DNA of 64,000 bases from Pseudoluteimonas sp047602125 (lineage in GTDB: Bacteria > Pseudomonadota > Gammaproteobacteria > Xanthomonadales > Xanthomonadaceae). How positions within the stretch are numbered: position 1 is the first letter of the stretch; the number at the start of each line of letters is the position of its first letter. The stretch covers positions 2,604,001 through 2,668,000 of the forward strand of contig JASGIB010000001.1 in the NCBI GenBank assembly GCA_047602125.1. The letters run 5' to 3'. The position numbers were made by a program, and so were the translations under genes. The notes below the pieces were generated by a model. It searched no databases, was not told where the DNA came from, and saw only the letters and a program-made list of their open reading frames with translations. Below, in pieces: positions 15,451-24,951 of this stretch.

Positions 15451-17544
15451 TCAGACCGACAGCCCGACATCGCCCTCGAGCACGGTCTGGCGCATCCGCG
15501 GCGCTTCACCGGGCTTCCACAGCGGCGCTTCGAACCGTACGCGATAGCGCAACGGCCCGCCGTCTTCGCCCGGCGCGCGCGTGATCGGTCGCGGGATGCA
15601 CACGAACTCCGTCACCATCCTGTCGGCGTCGCAGCGCACGGTGGCGTAGCCGTGGCCGCCGTTGTCGACGAATTCGAGGTGCGGAGCCAGTTCCGGGTTG
15701 CGCACTGCGAGCGCCTTCTGCAGGTCCTTGGTCTTTTCGAACTCGAGCGCCGAGCGCACGCCGTGGCGCAGCGTCAGGTTCTCGGTGCATTGCGGCTTCC
15801 CGTCCTTGTCCTCGGCGATGTACAAGCCGCGCGTCGGATTGTCGTCCTTCTTCTGGCTGTACTCGTTGGCCTCGGCGCTACCGACGGAAGTCATCGATCC
15901 ACCCACGAAGCTCACGCCCACCGGCTCGAACTTCGCCGGCGGCAAGGCCTTGGCCGCGTAGCCGGCCCAGAAACTGTGGCGATCGCCGGCGACGATGACG
16001 AGTCCGGTCATGCCGGCATCGCGAACGGCATCGAAGATCTCGGCGCGCTCGTGGTACATGCTGCCCCAGTCGTATACGGTCATGAGGCCGTAGCCCTTGC
16101 CCTTCCACTGGCTCGAAAGCCCCGGCGGCAGGTTCTGCGGGTCGATGCGGGTGTCGAGCGTGCCCAGCGAATTGCCCCAGACCTTCCAGGTGGCCGTCGC
16201 GCCGCGCAGCTTGTCGAGGAACCAGGCCTTCTGCTTCGCGCCGAGCATCGACTGCGGTGGATCCTTGGCGACGTAGTTGTCCACGCTCTTGTCGCCCATC
16301 GCCAGTTTCGCCGGCGGATGGCCGTCGGCGTAGTCGCGGCCGCCATCGAGCTGCGCCCACAATTCCTCGGGGACGAAGCCCAGGGTGTCGTCGGCGAACA
16401 GCGGGCCGAGTTCCTCGTGGCTGCCGGGATCGCGTGAACGGAAGCTGCGGTTGTCGGTGAGCAGCAGGTCGATGTGCCGGCCCCAACGCAGCGCGCGATA
16501 GATGATCAGGCTGTTGATCGCAGCGAGGTTGTTGGGTTCGGTGTTGAGGCCGGTGTCGTCGAAATCGGTCGCCTTCAGCGGCACGTCCTGGACGCTTGGG
16601 GCGTTGAAGGCATCGAGCTTCGAGCCCGGCGGCAACACGCGCGCCGGCTGGTATTCGAACCAGGCCTGGTTGCCCGCGACCTTGAGCGTCTGCGCGGGCA
16701 CCCAGCCGTCGGTCCCGGCGAATTCCTGGATCGATTGCCAGCCGTTCCAGGAGATTTCGTGGTTGTCCCAGATGCACACGAAGGGCCAGCGCGCGCGCGC
16801 GTCCTGCAGGTCCGGGTCCAGCAGGTAGGCCTTGTACGCGACGCGGTAGTCCTCCAGCGAATCGGGCACCCAGAAGCGATTCCTCGCGACCGCCTTGCCC
16901 TTCGGATACTTGATCGGGAAGGTGACGACGCGATCGTATTCGCGGCCGTTCTTGACCTGGTCCGGATACGCCACGACTTCGTAGATGAAGTCGCCCAAGT
17001 GCAGCACGAAGCCGATCCGTTCCGCCGGCGCGGCGCGCTCGTCCTCGTAGATCATCCGGCGATAGCCATTCAGGTACCCGATGCAAACGTCCTGGCAGCT
17101 GACGAAGGCGAAGCGCGCGGGACGCGGGTCGTCGGGGGAGGGCGCGGTCAGCGTGCGTCCGATCCGGCTGCCGTTGCCGTCCTCGTCGACGAAGCGGTAC
17201 CAGTATTCGCCCGCCGGGCGCAGGTCGCCGACGAGCACGCGGCAGGTCCAGTCGGATTCGGCCGAGACTTTCGCCGCCGTCATCGCGACCACGCGCGCGA
17301 ACGCCGGGTCTTCGGCGATCTCGACCAGCAAGTTGGCGTCCTTGCGTCCGTCCGCATACGGTCGTCGCGTCCACAGCAGCACGCTGTTCTCGTCCGGATC
17401 GCCCGAGGCGACGCCCTGCGGATACAGGTCGCGGCGTTCGCGCCAGCCGCTGGTGGAAGGCCGGATGGTGGAACAGCCCCAGGCCAGGGTCGCGCCGAGC
17501 GCGGCCGCGAGTTTCAGGAATTGGCGACGATCGAGCGATGGCAT
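15451..17544 (-). CDS. PhoD-like alkaline phosphatase, Tat-exported
   Basis: This 697-residue metallophosphatase has a twin-arginine signal (MPSLDRRQFLKLAAALGATLAWG). The N-terminal fibronectin-like PhoD_N domain (PQGVASGDPDENSVLLWTR) is followed by the metallophosphatase domain with FVSCQD, LHLGDFIYE, WDNHEISWN, LLTDNRSFRS and VAGDRHSFWAG. PhoD enzymes hydrolyse phosphodiesters and monoesters in the periplasm during phosphate limitation. The start at 17544 opens the Tat signal; an in-frame extension upstream would place 32 residues before it. I saw no Pho box, but no systematic search was possible. Confidence 0.9.
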   Translation of the reverse strand: MPSLDRRQFLKLAAALGATLAWGCSTIRPSTSGWRERRDLYPQGVASGDPDENSVLLWTRRPYADGRKDANLLVEIAEDPAFARVVAMTAAKVSAESDWTCRVLVGDLRPAGEYWYRFVDEDGNGSRIGRTLTAPSPDDPRPARFAFVSCQDVCIGYLNGYRRMIYEDERAAPAERIGFVLHLGDFIYEVVAYPDQVKNGREYDRVVTFPIKYPKGKAVARNRFWVPDSLEDYRVAYKAYLLDPDLQDARARWPFVCIWDNHEISWNGWQSIQEFAGTDGWVPAQTLKVAGNQAWFEYQPARVLPPGSKLDAFNAPSVQDVPLKATDFDDTGLNTEPNNLAAINSLIIYRALRWGRHIDLLLTDNRSFRSRDPGSHEELGPLFADDTLGFVPEELWAQLDGGRDYADGHPPAKLAMGDKSVDNYVAKDPPQSMLGAKQKAWFLDKLRGATATWKVWGNSLGTLDTRIDPQNLPPGLSSQWKGKGYGLMTVYDWGSMYHERAEIFDAVRDAGMTGLVIVAGDRHSFWAGYAAKALPPAKFEPVGVSFVGGSMTSVGSAEANEYSQKKDDNPTRGLYIAEDKDGKPQCTENLTLRHGVRSALEFEKTKDLQKALAVRNPELAPHLEFVDNGGHGYATVRCDADRMVTEFVCIPRPITRAPGEDGGPLRYRVRFEAPLWKPGEAPRMRQTVLEGDVGLSV

Positions 17545-17660
17545 CCCGGTTTCCCCGTGGCGGTGCGCTCGCAACGCTAGGCCCGGGATGCGCGGCAGTG
17601 AACGTGCCGGAAGTCGGTGTGGCCTTCGGTCGCCGGGCATCGCTGGCGTATGCTGCGGCG

Positions 17661-18359
17661 ATGGACAGAATCCTCGCGCTCCTGCTGTTGCTCGCCTGCG
17701 GACTGGCGACGCCCGTGCATGCCGCGGATGCGCCCGCGGAACGCACCATCGTCCTCGTCCGCCACGGCAACTATCTTCCGGATCCGCAGGCCGACGAACG
17801 CCTCGGCCCGCACCTGTCGCCCTTGGGATCCGCGCAGGCCCGGCTGGCCGCAGCGCGGCTCGCGGGCATGCCCGGGCAGTTCGACCACCTGTACGCGAGT
17901 CCGGTGCAACGCGCGCGCGATACCGCCGCGATCATCGGCGAAAGTTTTCCCGGCCGCGGTTTCGAAGTGGTGGATGACCTCGCCGAATGCACGCCGCACA
18001 CCTGGCGCACCGACGTGACCAAGGGCGAAAAGCCCGCGGACATGGCCGCCTGCGCGGCGCAACTCGATCGCGTGTTCAAGCGCTTCTTCCATCCCGCCAG
18101 CGGCCAGGCGGAAACCGACCTGCTGGTCTGCCACGGCAACGTGATCCGCTACCTGGTCACGCGCGCGCTGGGCGTGGACACGGACGCGTGGCTCGGCATG
18201 TCCATCGGACACGCCAGCATCACCCGCATCCTGGTGAAGGCGGATGGCAGCATCTCGGTGATCTCGGTGGGCGACGTGGGCCATATACCGCCGAACATGC
18301 TCAGCGGCACCAGCGCGGATCCGCGCGAGCGCGACCTGTCGATCCCGGTGCTGCCCTGA
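17661..18359 (+). CDS. exported histidine phosphatase family protein
   Basis: This 232-residue protein has a signal peptide (MDRILALLLLLACGLATPVHA) and the RHG motif of the phosphoglycerate-mutase/histidine phosphatase superfamily (IVLVRHGNY). The second Arg is in ASPVQRARDTA, and the second His in LLVCHGNVIRY with SIGHASIT further on. The substrate is unknown; export argues against a glycolytic role. It is divergent from the PhoD-like gene and could form a phosphate-scavenging neighbourhood with it, which is inference. Confidence 0.85.
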   Translation: MDRILALLLLLACGLATPVHAADAPAERTIVLVRHGNYLPDPQADERLGPHLSPLGSAQARLAAARLAGMPGQFDHLYASPVQRARDTAAIIGESFPGRGFEVVDDLAECTPHTWRTDVTKGEKPADMAACAAQLDRVFKRFFHPASGQAETDLLVCHGNVIRYLVTRALGVDTDAWLGMSIGHASITRILVKADGSISVISVGDVGHIPPNMLSGTSADPRERDLSIPVLP

Positions 18360-18378
18360 AGCGATCCGCGCCGCGCAC

Positions 18379-18642
18379 CTAGCCGCCGTCGTCGCGCATC
18401 CGGTCGACGCGTTCGCGATAGGAATGCACGTTGTCGTCGTCGATGCGCTTGTTGCGCGTGCCCATGACCTCGTCGACCTTGCGGTCGTTATCCATCCCGG
18501 TGATCGACTTGGCCTCGATCGCGGTTTCGCGCTCGAAGCCATGCGACTTGTCGGTGTTGCGGTAATACCGGAACAAGGCCCAGTACAGGCCGGCGCCGCC
18601 GGCCGGCCCGAGCAGGAGCAATCCGAGTCCGCCGTCGCTCAT
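18379..18642 (-). CDS. small membrane protein in SPFH/zinc-ribbon cluster
   Basis: This 87-residue protein has one N-terminal membrane helix (GLGLLLLGPAGGAGLYWALFRYY) and a charged cytoplasmic tail rich in Asp, Lys and Arg ending RERVDRMRDDGG. The start overlaps the stop of the zinc-ribbon gene by four bases (ATGA), so the two are translationally coupled. By position it could be a third subunit of the complex formed by the upstream zinc-ribbon and SPFH proteins. Function unknown. Confidence 0.75.
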   Translation of the reverse strand: MSDGGLGLLLLGPAGGAGLYWALFRYYRNTDKSHGFERETAIEAKSITGMDNDRKVDEVMGTRNKRIDDDNVHSYRERVDRMRDDGG

Positions 18643-19949
18643 GAGCTGTGCCCCAGGATCCAGAGTGCGATGCCTTCGAGGAAGGTGCCGACGGTGATCG
18701 CGGCGGCGAGCAGTTTCCATTGCTGCACCGGGATGCTGCCCATGGTCTCGCCGGTGCGGCCGTTCACCGCGATGTAGTGCAGCATGCCGCCGTTGCGGCC
18801 TGGCTGGTGGTAGGAATACAGCCAGACCGGCAGGTACATCGAGACCCAGCGCGAGCCGTGCAGGTCGATGCGCTCGCGTTCCCAGCGCACGCCGCGGTCG
18901 TAGCGCTTCACCGAATCCTCGAGCTGGCAGCGCGCGATCGACAGCAGTTCGTCCTCCAGGTGCGGGCGCAGCTGCTCGACGTTGCTGTCGCGCTTCTCGG
19001 AACTGAACCCGGACAAGTAGGAGGCGTTCCACTTCACCGCGTTCTTGGTGTCGAACGGCAGGATGGTGTTGATGATGTTGTTGGTATTGGTTTTCGTGTC
19101 CATGTCCGCGCGCGCGCGGGAGGATTCCAGCGGCAGGTCGTCGACGGTGAAGTCCACGTGGCGCGCGACCTGGTAGACGTCGGCGTCGTAGTAGGTCTTC
19201 TTGTCGTCGCCGCTGCCCTTGGTGTATTCGCGGGTCTGGATCTCGCCGCGGCCGGCGACATCGGCGCTCGCGTTGGCGTCGACGATCATGTACGGCATGT
19301 ACACGCCGATCACGTTCTCCGGCGTGAACTGCTCCTTGAATTCCTTCAGCGCGAACAGCCGGCGCTTGTCCACGAACTGGCGGATCCGCGCGACCGCGTC
19401 GTCCTTGCCGATGTGGAAGGGCAGCACCGCGTCGGGCACCGCGCCGTTGGGGATCTGCTCGTTGACGCCGAGCACGTGCCGGCACCAGTGGCAGCGCGCG
19501 GTCATCGCGTTTTCGGTGTTGACCGTGACCTCGGCCCCGCAGCCGCTGCACTTGAAGGTCACCAGCGCGCTGGAATCGGACGCGATGTCGCGAGCGCCGG
19601 AGGCGACGACGGTGCCGCTGAGCGTGTCGATGCCTTCGCCCAGACCGAATGCCTCCTCGACCCGCGCGCTGTGCCATTCGTTGCGGCAGTACAGGCAGAC
19701 CAGCAGGTCGGTGCCGGCGCGCTGGCGGATGTCGGTGGAACCGCACTTCGGACAGCGGTTGACGCCGTCCTTCAGTTCGTCGGATTCGGTGTCGATGGCG
19801 ACCGGGTCGGGCGCCTCGATTTCCTTGCGGATCGGCTCGGGCAGGGTGGCCGGATCGATCGGGAAATTCCCGCCAGGCGCCGGCGGCACGTCTCGAGGCG
19901 ACCCCGGGCCGTCGGGCGGCGCCGGGGGCGTGGAGTTGGCATTCGACAT
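18639..19949 (-). CDS. TFIIB-type zinc-ribbon membrane protein (YdjG-like)
   Basis: This 436-residue protein has a Pro-rich N-terminus and then two zinc ribbons: CPKCGSTD...CLYCRNEW and FKCSGCGAE...CHWCRHVL. A long beta-rich middle region follows, and the C-terminal hydrophobic segment is LLAAAITVGTFLEGIALWIL. Zinc-ribbon proteins of this kind occur beside SPFH/'virion core' proteins, as in the ydjGHI genes of Bacillus subtilis where they help anchor PspA; the parallel here is by architecture and neighbourhood. It lies 16 bases downstream of the SPFH gene and is coupled to the small membrane gene. Confidence 0.82.
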   Translation of the reverse strand: MSNANSTPPAPPDGPGSPRDVPPAPGGNFPIDPATLPEPIRKEIEAPDPVAIDTESDELKDGVNRCPKCGSTDIRQRAGTDLLVCLYCRNEWHSARVEEAFGLGEGIDTLSGTVVASGARDIASDSSALVTFKCSGCGAEVTVNTENAMTARCHWCRHVLGVNEQIPNGAVPDAVLPFHIGKDDAVARIRQFVDKRRLFALKEFKEQFTPENVIGVYMPYMIVDANASADVAGRGEIQTREYTKGSGDDKKTYYDADVYQVARHVDFTVDDLPLESSRARADMDTKTNTNNIINTILPFDTKNAVKWNASYLSGFSSEKRDSNVEQLRPHLEDELLSIARCQLEDSVKRYDRGVRWERERIDLHGSRWVSMYLPVWLYSYHQPGRNGGMLHYIAVNGRTGETMGSIPVQQWKLLAAAITVGTFLEGIALWILGHSS

Positions 19950-19965
19950 GGAGTGCGTTCCGCGC

Positions 19966-21108
19966 TTACAGGCCCAGTGCCTTGGCCTTGAGCGCGTCGT
20001 AGTCGGCTTGCGTGATCAGGCCCTGGTCGAGCAGCTCCTTGGCCTTCTTCAGCTTCGCGACCGGGTCGTCGGCCGCGGGCGCCGCCGGCTGCTGCAGGCC
20101 GCCGATGCCGCCCATCATTCCCGACGCCATGCCGATGCCCATCATTCCCGCCGCGCCGCCGTTCTCGCCGGCCGACTGCATGCCCTGGGCGACGCTGGCC
20201 TGCAGGTTGGAATTGCCGCGCGAACCCGCCAGCGCATCGGCGCGCTGCACGGTCTTGAGCAGTTCGCGCGTGTTGGCGTCGTACTCGATCGAGACGATGG
20301 CGGTCTTGACGATCGCCAGGCCGCGGTCCGACTTCCACTGGTAGGCGTTTTCCACCGCGTCCGACAGGCTCTTGGCGAAGCCGATCGAATCCTGCTGCAG
20401 TTTGGTGATGCGGTTGCCCTTGGCCGGATCGTTCGAGTACAGGCTGAAGGCCGGCGCCAGCGAACCCACCACTTCATTGAACAACTGGCCGGCGGCGGCG
20501 TTGTCCATGTCGGTGAAATCGAACACCTTGCCCGGCTGCAGGTAGGAAGCCGGCACGAAGTTCTTCACGAACAGGATCGGGTCGACGATCTTCAGCGTGT
20601 ACGAGCCGCGCGTTACCGCACCGACCTGGGTGTTGAGGAAGCCGTCGTCCCAGTAGATCTCGGACTGGGTGCCGAAGCGGTTGTCCGGCAGTTCCTTCAG
20701 AGAAACGAAGAACGCCAGTTGCTGCGAACCGGGCTGGCCGCCGAACTTGAAGCGTTCCCAGCTCTGGGTGATCAGCGGGCTGACGATGCCGTCGCCGGCG
20801 AAGATCGACTTGGAATTGACGTCGTCCGAGCGCCATTCGTAACCGCCGGGCTCCGCGGCGAAGCCGGTGATCTTGCCGTCCTGCATCAGCAGCAGGCCGT
20901 AGCCTTCGGGCACCACGATCTTGGAGCCGTTGGTGATGATGTTGGCCGAGCCGTGCGTGTTGGAGCCGCGGCCGGCGTTGCTGCCCTGCGGCACCGCGGC
21001 GAACAGCGCCGCCGTCGACGGCAGCCCGGCCGGCACCGTGTAGAAGTCCTTCCACTGGTCGGCCAGCATCCCGCCGACCGCGCCCGCCACCGCCTGCACA
21101 AGACCCAT
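19966..21108 (-). CDS. SPFH-domain protein with SHOCT tail (YdjI-like)
   Basis: This 380-residue protein has the N-terminal region MGLVQAVAGAVGGMLADQWKDF, common to the 'virion core protein'/YdjI group. The SPFH (band 7) domain is about 60-300 (VPEGYGLLLMQDGKI, then GIVSPLITQSWERFKFGG). A Gly/Met-rich linker (GMMGIGMASGMMGGIGG) leads to a C-terminal SHOCT motif DDPVAKLKKAKELLDQGLITQADYDALKAKAL. It is first gene of a three-gene unit with the zinc-ribbon and small membrane proteins. In Bacillus the related group supports membrane-stress functions; no pspA is in this window. The start at 21108 matches the family N-terminus. Confidence 0.88.
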   Translation of the reverse strand: MGLVQAVAGAVGGMLADQWKDFYTVPAGLPSTAALFAAVPQGSNAGRGSNTHGSANIITNGSKIVVPEGYGLLLMQDGKITGFAAEPGGYEWRSDDVNSKSIFAGDGIVSPLITQSWERFKFGGQPGSQQLAFFVSLKELPDNRFGTQSEIYWDDGFLNTQVGAVTRGSYTLKIVDPILFVKNFVPASYLQPGKVFDFTDMDNAAAGQLFNEVVGSLAPAFSLYSNDPAKGNRITKLQQDSIGFAKSLSDAVENAYQWKSDRGLAIVKTAIVSIEYDANTRELLKTVQRADALAGSRGNSNLQASVAQGMQSAGENGGAAGMMGIGMASGMMGGIGGLQQPAAPAADDPVAKLKKAKELLDQGLITQADYDALKAKALGL

Positions 21109-21263
21109 GACCACTCCCTGATGTTCGCGATGGGCACGATGCCCACCCTTAGCCAACGCACTATACCGTCGCGAGGGGACGTTGCCGGCGGCAAGTGCCG
21201 CCATGGCGATACCGTCCCGGATGGCTTATTCCATCCCGCGCACTGCCCTCGACGGATCGTTTT

Positions 21264-22094
21264 TCATTCACCAGGGCCGGCGTTCTCCACCAGCCGCAGA
21301 TCCCACAAGCCCTGCTCGCCGTCCCATACGATCGCGTAGCGTTGCGGCGTGTGCATTGCGTAGAACACGGCAGGCTTGGTGCCGGTGCGCATCCAGAACA
21401 GGCACTGTTGCGGGAAACCGCACTCGAACTCCTGCGTGTTTCCCGCCGCAAGCGCTTCGTTGCGCCATTCGGCGTCCATCGACTTCATGGCGAAATGGAC
21501 GAGCACGCTGCTGTCCAGGTTCGAAAGGCCGATGTTGCCGAGCTTGAGGCTGTACATGGCCCGGCCGGGTTTGCCGGTGTCGGCGAGCAACACCGGAGCC
21601 TTGAGCTGCATCGCCACTTGCCTGAACCTTTGCGCTCGCTGCGCCTTGGTGTAATGCGTGGGCAGTGCCTGTTGCGTTTGTGGCGCGACATGGGTCGCGG
21701 CAGCGAGCTGCGGGCCGATCGTGGCCACGGCATGTGCCTTTGTCGTTGCCGTCGCTTGCGTGGATGCGGGCGTCGCGGGAGAAGAATCGGCACCCGGGGC
21801 TTCGACGGGTATGTCCAGTTCCGCTTCCGCCTGCGCCGCCGGGCCTGCCTGGTCCGGTTCGTTGCTGACGGCGGGCAGCGGCCCCGATGCTTGCTCCTGC
21901 GTGGGCGCAGGGTTGATGACCGTCCCCGGAGCCGCCGCCTCCGGGACCTGGGTCGAAACCGGTTCGGCAACGAGTGGCGTGGCTTCGGCCGCCATCGTTC
22001 CCTGGTGGTCGTCGTGGCCGGAGCACCCCGCCAACGACACGACGAGGCACAGGCAGGAGACGATCGTCGCGGACTTTCCGGCCGCGTTCTTCAT
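21264..22094 (-). CDS. predicted lipoprotein of unknown function
   Basis: This 276-residue protein has a lipoprotein signal (MKNAAGKSATIVSCLCLVVSLAGC). A low-complexity Ala/Pro/Thr/Glu linker runs to about residue 120, and a C-terminal globular part (QFRQVAMQLKAPVLL-type region, ECGFPQQCLFWMRTG with a Cys pair, IVWDGEQGLWDLRLVE) follows. No family is recognised. Its start overlaps the stop of the upstream membrane protein gene (ATGA), so both are co-expressed and may form an envelope pair. Confidence 0.72.
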   Translation of the reverse strand: MKNAAGKSATIVSCLCLVVSLAGCSGHDDHQGTMAAEATPLVAEPVSTQVPEAAAPGTVINPAPTQEQASGPLPAVSNEPDQAGPAAQAEAELDIPVEAPGADSSPATPASTQATATTKAHAVATIGPQLAAATHVAPQTQQALPTHYTKAQRAQRFRQVAMQLKAPVLLADTGKPGRAMYSLKLGNIGLSNLDSSVLVHFAMKSMDAEWRNEALAAGNTQEFECGFPQQCLFWMRTGTKPAVFYAMHTPQRYAIVWDGEQGLWDLRLVENAGPGE

Positions 22095-22645
22095 GGCGCG
22101 TCTCCTGCTTGCGCGGGAGTTTTCGCGTTGGCGCTTTCGCCCATTCGCCGACCCAGCACGTAGCCCGCGATCGTGCCGAACAGGCCCAGGCCGGGCGCGA
22201 TCTGCTGTGCACTGAATCCGGCCGAGATCAGGAACAGCGTGCCGGTGACGATCAGGTTGATCGAAAGCAGCTGGAGGATGTCGTGGGCGGATTGGCGGGG
22301 CGGCCTGCGCAGGAGCAGGTACTGCACGACCAGGACGAAAAACCCGAACAGCAGGATGGAGAAGGACAGGCGTTCTTCGCGATCCGTGGTGAAGGAATGA
22401 TCGCGCGCCACATCGTCCGCCAGCTTGGCCGGCTGCTTGGGTTCGTTGGCCTGGATCCCGGCGGCCGGCGGGTCGGCCACGACCGGGGACGATGTCGACG
22501 GACCCATCGCCGGATCGGCGGAAGCGTCCTGTGCCTGGACCGCGAACGGCAAGAGCATGAAGCAGCAACAAACGAACGCTGCGCTCGCGAAACGCATGCG
22601 CCAGGGTCGTGGCGCGACGTGGTTGTCGGCGGATGTGGTCCGCAT
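22091..22645 (-). CDS. membrane protein of unknown function
   Basis: This 184-residue protein has an N-terminal hydrophobic signal (FASAAFVCCCFMLLPFAVQAQ), a periplasmic Pro/Ala linker, and two or three C-terminal membrane helices (LSFSILLFGFFVLVVQYLLL; LSINLIVTGTLFLISAGF; GLGLFGTIAGYVLG). The ATG at 22645 is preceded by GGAGGC. It is translationally coupled to the downstream lipoprotein gene. No family assignment is possible from sequence alone. Confidence 0.72.
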   Translation of the reverse strand: MRTTSADNHVAPRPWRMRFASAAFVCCCFMLLPFAVQAQDASADPAMGPSTSSPVVADPPAAGIQANEPKQPAKLADDVARDHSFTTDREERLSFSILLFGFFVLVVQYLLLRRPPRQSAHDILQLLSINLIVTGTLFLISAGFSAQQIAPGLGLFGTIAGYVLGRRMGESANAKTPAQAGDAP

Positions 22646-22724
22646 GGCATTGCCTCCTGCGCGGGGGCGCGTGTGATGGCTAGAACGCGGCTCGCCCGAC
22701 GCGACGGCCATGCCGGGCGATCCC

Positions 22725-24248
22725 TCAAGCCCAGGGCGACAAGGCGATGTTCAATTCCGCGGCGAAGCCCTTGCCCGATTGCAGCGGAACGACGAACCCG
22801 GACGCCGACTTCTGCGGAATGCCGTTGGCCTTCTGCCCGATCCGCACGAGGTCGGCCGGATCCTTGCGGCCGGTCGCCCAGTTGTCGTTGGTCCAGGCGT
22901 AGCGCAGCTTCCATTCGTCGCCGTCGCGCTTGGCGAACAGCGCGAGGGTGTCGCGGAACAGGTATTCGCCCGGGATGTGCTGCTTGAGGAACAGCGCGCC
23001 GTCGATTTCATAACCGGCGTTCGAGACCGCGACCTCGATCGAGAACGCGACTTCGCTGCCGGCCATGATCTTGGAGCTGTCGAGGAACACCGAGAACAGC
23101 GTCGGCGAACGTGCGTCCTTGAGCAGGTTGCCGTTCTTGTCGAACAATTCGGAGTACTCGCGGCGCACCGCGCTTTCCTGCGCCTTGCTGCGGTTGGTCA
23201 GCTCGTAAGTGTAGGCGCCGCGCGGCGCGACCGTGGTTTCGATGTAGTAGGACGAGGCGACCTTCTTGCCGGCGTTGCGCGCGCGTTCGATCTCCGGCGG
23301 GAAGGGCAGGGCGGTGATGTCCAGGCGCCCGGTCGCGCACATGTCGCCGAACAGGAAGCGCACCAGGTTCTGGTAGCCCTCCTCGGAATTGACGATGCCG
23401 AAGAAGCCGCTGTGGCTGCGGTTGATGAAGGCGCGCGGCGTGCCGCTGACGTAGGCGTTCTCGATCTTGACCAGGCCGTCGCTCATCTGCCCGACCGCGA
23501 GCGATGACAGGCCATGGGCGACGGCGTAGTCGCGGCTGTTGGTGCCGACGAGGCAGAACATCCGTTCCGGCGGATAACCCGAATCGCCGAGGGTGTTGAC
23601 CTTGTCGGCGGGCACCTTCAGGTACTGCGACATCACCTTGCGGTTGAAGTTGTTGAGGTCGTTGAGCGACAGGATGCTCGGCACATTGATGCCGCCCATC
23701 TCGATGCCGTTGTGCGGCGTGGCGTAGGTGAACACCTTGTCGACCATCTTGCGGGTTTCCGCGGTGGCGACGTCCGGGTTCTGCAGCAGGCAGCGGCAGA
23801 TCAGCCCGCCCATCGAATGCGCGACGAGATAGACCTTGAACGCCTTGCGGTCGGCCTGGTTGTCGCCGCAGATGCTGTCGCGCAGGGCGAGGATGCGCTT
23901 GCCGAGCGCGGCGGCGGCGTCGGCGATGGACGGCACCTTGCCGTCGCCGAAGGCCGGGTCGGCGCCGTCGTAGTAGCGGTGGATGACGATGCTGCGCGCC
24001 GGCAGCCGGTCCGCGTTCTCCGCGCCCGAGGCGTAGATGTCGCGGTAGTCGTAGTCCTTCATCAGCCGCACCAGCGGCGATTCGAACACGAACTTGCGGA
24101 TGCTGCCGTCCTGCGCCTGGCGGATCTTGGTGGAACCGGTTTCGAAACCCATGTAGGGCGTCGAGGTGGTCTGCACGATTTCGTCCCTGGTCATCGCGTA
24201 ACCGCGGACATAGACGATGGGGTAGAACGGGCGTTCGATCCTGGCCAT
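22725..24248 (-). CDS. lipase-like alpha/beta-hydrolase
   Basis: This 507-residue protein has an N-terminal YPIVYVRGYAMT (the start strand and oxyanion loop of lipases/PGAP1-like hydrolases), the nucleophile elbow VYLVAHSMGGLICR, and TYATPHNGIEMGG typical of lipases. A C-terminal beta domain is of unknown role. No signal peptide is visible, so a cytoplasmic location or a non-Sec export route is likely. The start at 24248 has AGGAG eight bases away; another in-frame ATG six bases upstream is too close to that site. The substrate is unknown. Confidence 0.8.
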   Translation of the reverse strand: MARIERPFYPIVYVRGYAMTRDEIVQTTSTPYMGFETGSTKIRQAQDGSIRKFVFESPLVRLMKDYDYRDIYASGAENADRLPARSIVIHRYYDGADPAFGDGKVPSIADAAAALGKRILALRDSICGDNQADRKAFKVYLVAHSMGGLICRCLLQNPDVATAETRKMVDKVFTYATPHNGIEMGGINVPSILSLNDLNNFNRKVMSQYLKVPADKVNTLGDSGYPPERMFCLVGTNSRDYAVAHGLSSLAVGQMSDGLVKIENAYVSGTPRAFINRSHSGFFGIVNSEEGYQNLVRFLFGDMCATGRLDITALPFPPEIERARNAGKKVASSYYIETTVAPRGAYTYELTNRSKAQESAVRREYSELFDKNGNLLKDARSPTLFSVFLDSSKIMAGSEVAFSIEVAVSNAGYEIDGALFLKQHIPGEYLFRDTLALFAKRDGDEWKLRYAWTNDNWATGRKDPADLVRIGQKANGIPQKSASGFVVPLQSGKGFAAELNIALSPWA

Positions 24249-24416
24249 GGACATTCTCCTTGCATGCGGGGCGTGCATGTTGGTCAACGACGTAAGGCGT
24301 CGTTTCAGGACATGGCATGCACGACGTTCGGTGCATGGGCTGCGACCGGCGCGGCCGCCGGTGTTTCCCGCGCACGATGATGCTAGGGTGCACGCCTCCC
24401 GGGTCGAGGAACCGCC

Positions 24417-24887
24417 ATGTCGCCGCCAGCGAAGAAAATCGCGAGCAAGATCGCGAAAAAATCCGCCACGAAAGCGGGCGAGGGGTTCAGCGCCGATGAA
24501 AAAGCCGCCATGAAGGAACGCGCACGCGAACTGAAGGCGGAAAAGAACAAGGCCGACGGCGAGGCCGAACTGCTGGCCAAGGTCACGGCGATGGAGGCAT
24601 CCGATCGCGCCATGGCTACGCGGTTGCACGCCATCGTCAAGGCGGCGGCGCCACGCCTCGTGCCGAAGACCTGGTACGGCATGCCGGCGTACGCGAACGC
24701 GGAGGGCAAGGTGGTCTGCTTCTTCCGCGACGCGAAGAAGTTCGGCGACCGCTATGCGACCTTCGGCTTCAACGATGCGGCGAAACTCGACGACGGCGCG
24801 ATGTGGCCGACCGCGTTCGCGCTGCTGGAGCTGACCGCGGCCGACGAGAAGAAGATCGCCGCGCTGGTGAAGCGGGCGGGGGGCTGA
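24417..24887 (+). CDS. DUF1801/YdhG-like protein
   Basis: This 156-residue protein has a Lys/Ala-rich basic N-terminus (PPAKKIASKIAKKSATK) and then a YdhG-like domain: VTAMEASDRAMATRLHAIVKAAAPRL, then TWYGMPAYANAEGKVVCFFRDAKKFGDRYATFGF. The family includes proteins once proposed as iron chaperones and remains poorly defined. A strong bidirectional terminator lies 20 bases downstream. The start at 24417 opens the basic tail; no longer alternative is convincing. Confidence 0.85.
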   Translation: MSPPAKKIASKIAKKSATKAGEGFSADEKAAMKERARELKAEKNKADGEAELLAKVTAMEASDRAMATRLHAIVKAAAPRLVPKTWYGMPAYANAEGKVVCFFRDAKKFGDRYATFGFNDAAKLDDGAMWPTAFALLELTAADEKKIAALVKRAGG

Positions 24888-24907
24888 CGGTTGCCGGGGC
24901 GAAAACG

Positions 24908-24938
24908 AAAAGGCCGAAGCCAACGGCTTCGGCCTTTT
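24908..24938 (+). terminator. bidirectional Rho-independent terminator
   Basis: A 14-bp perfect stem AAAAGGCCGAAGCC / GGCTTCGGCCTTTT with a 3-base loop serves the convergent genes on both sides, the A-run giving a T-run on the other strand. Confidence 0.93.
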
Positions 24939-24951
24939 CGTTGTTCATGCC

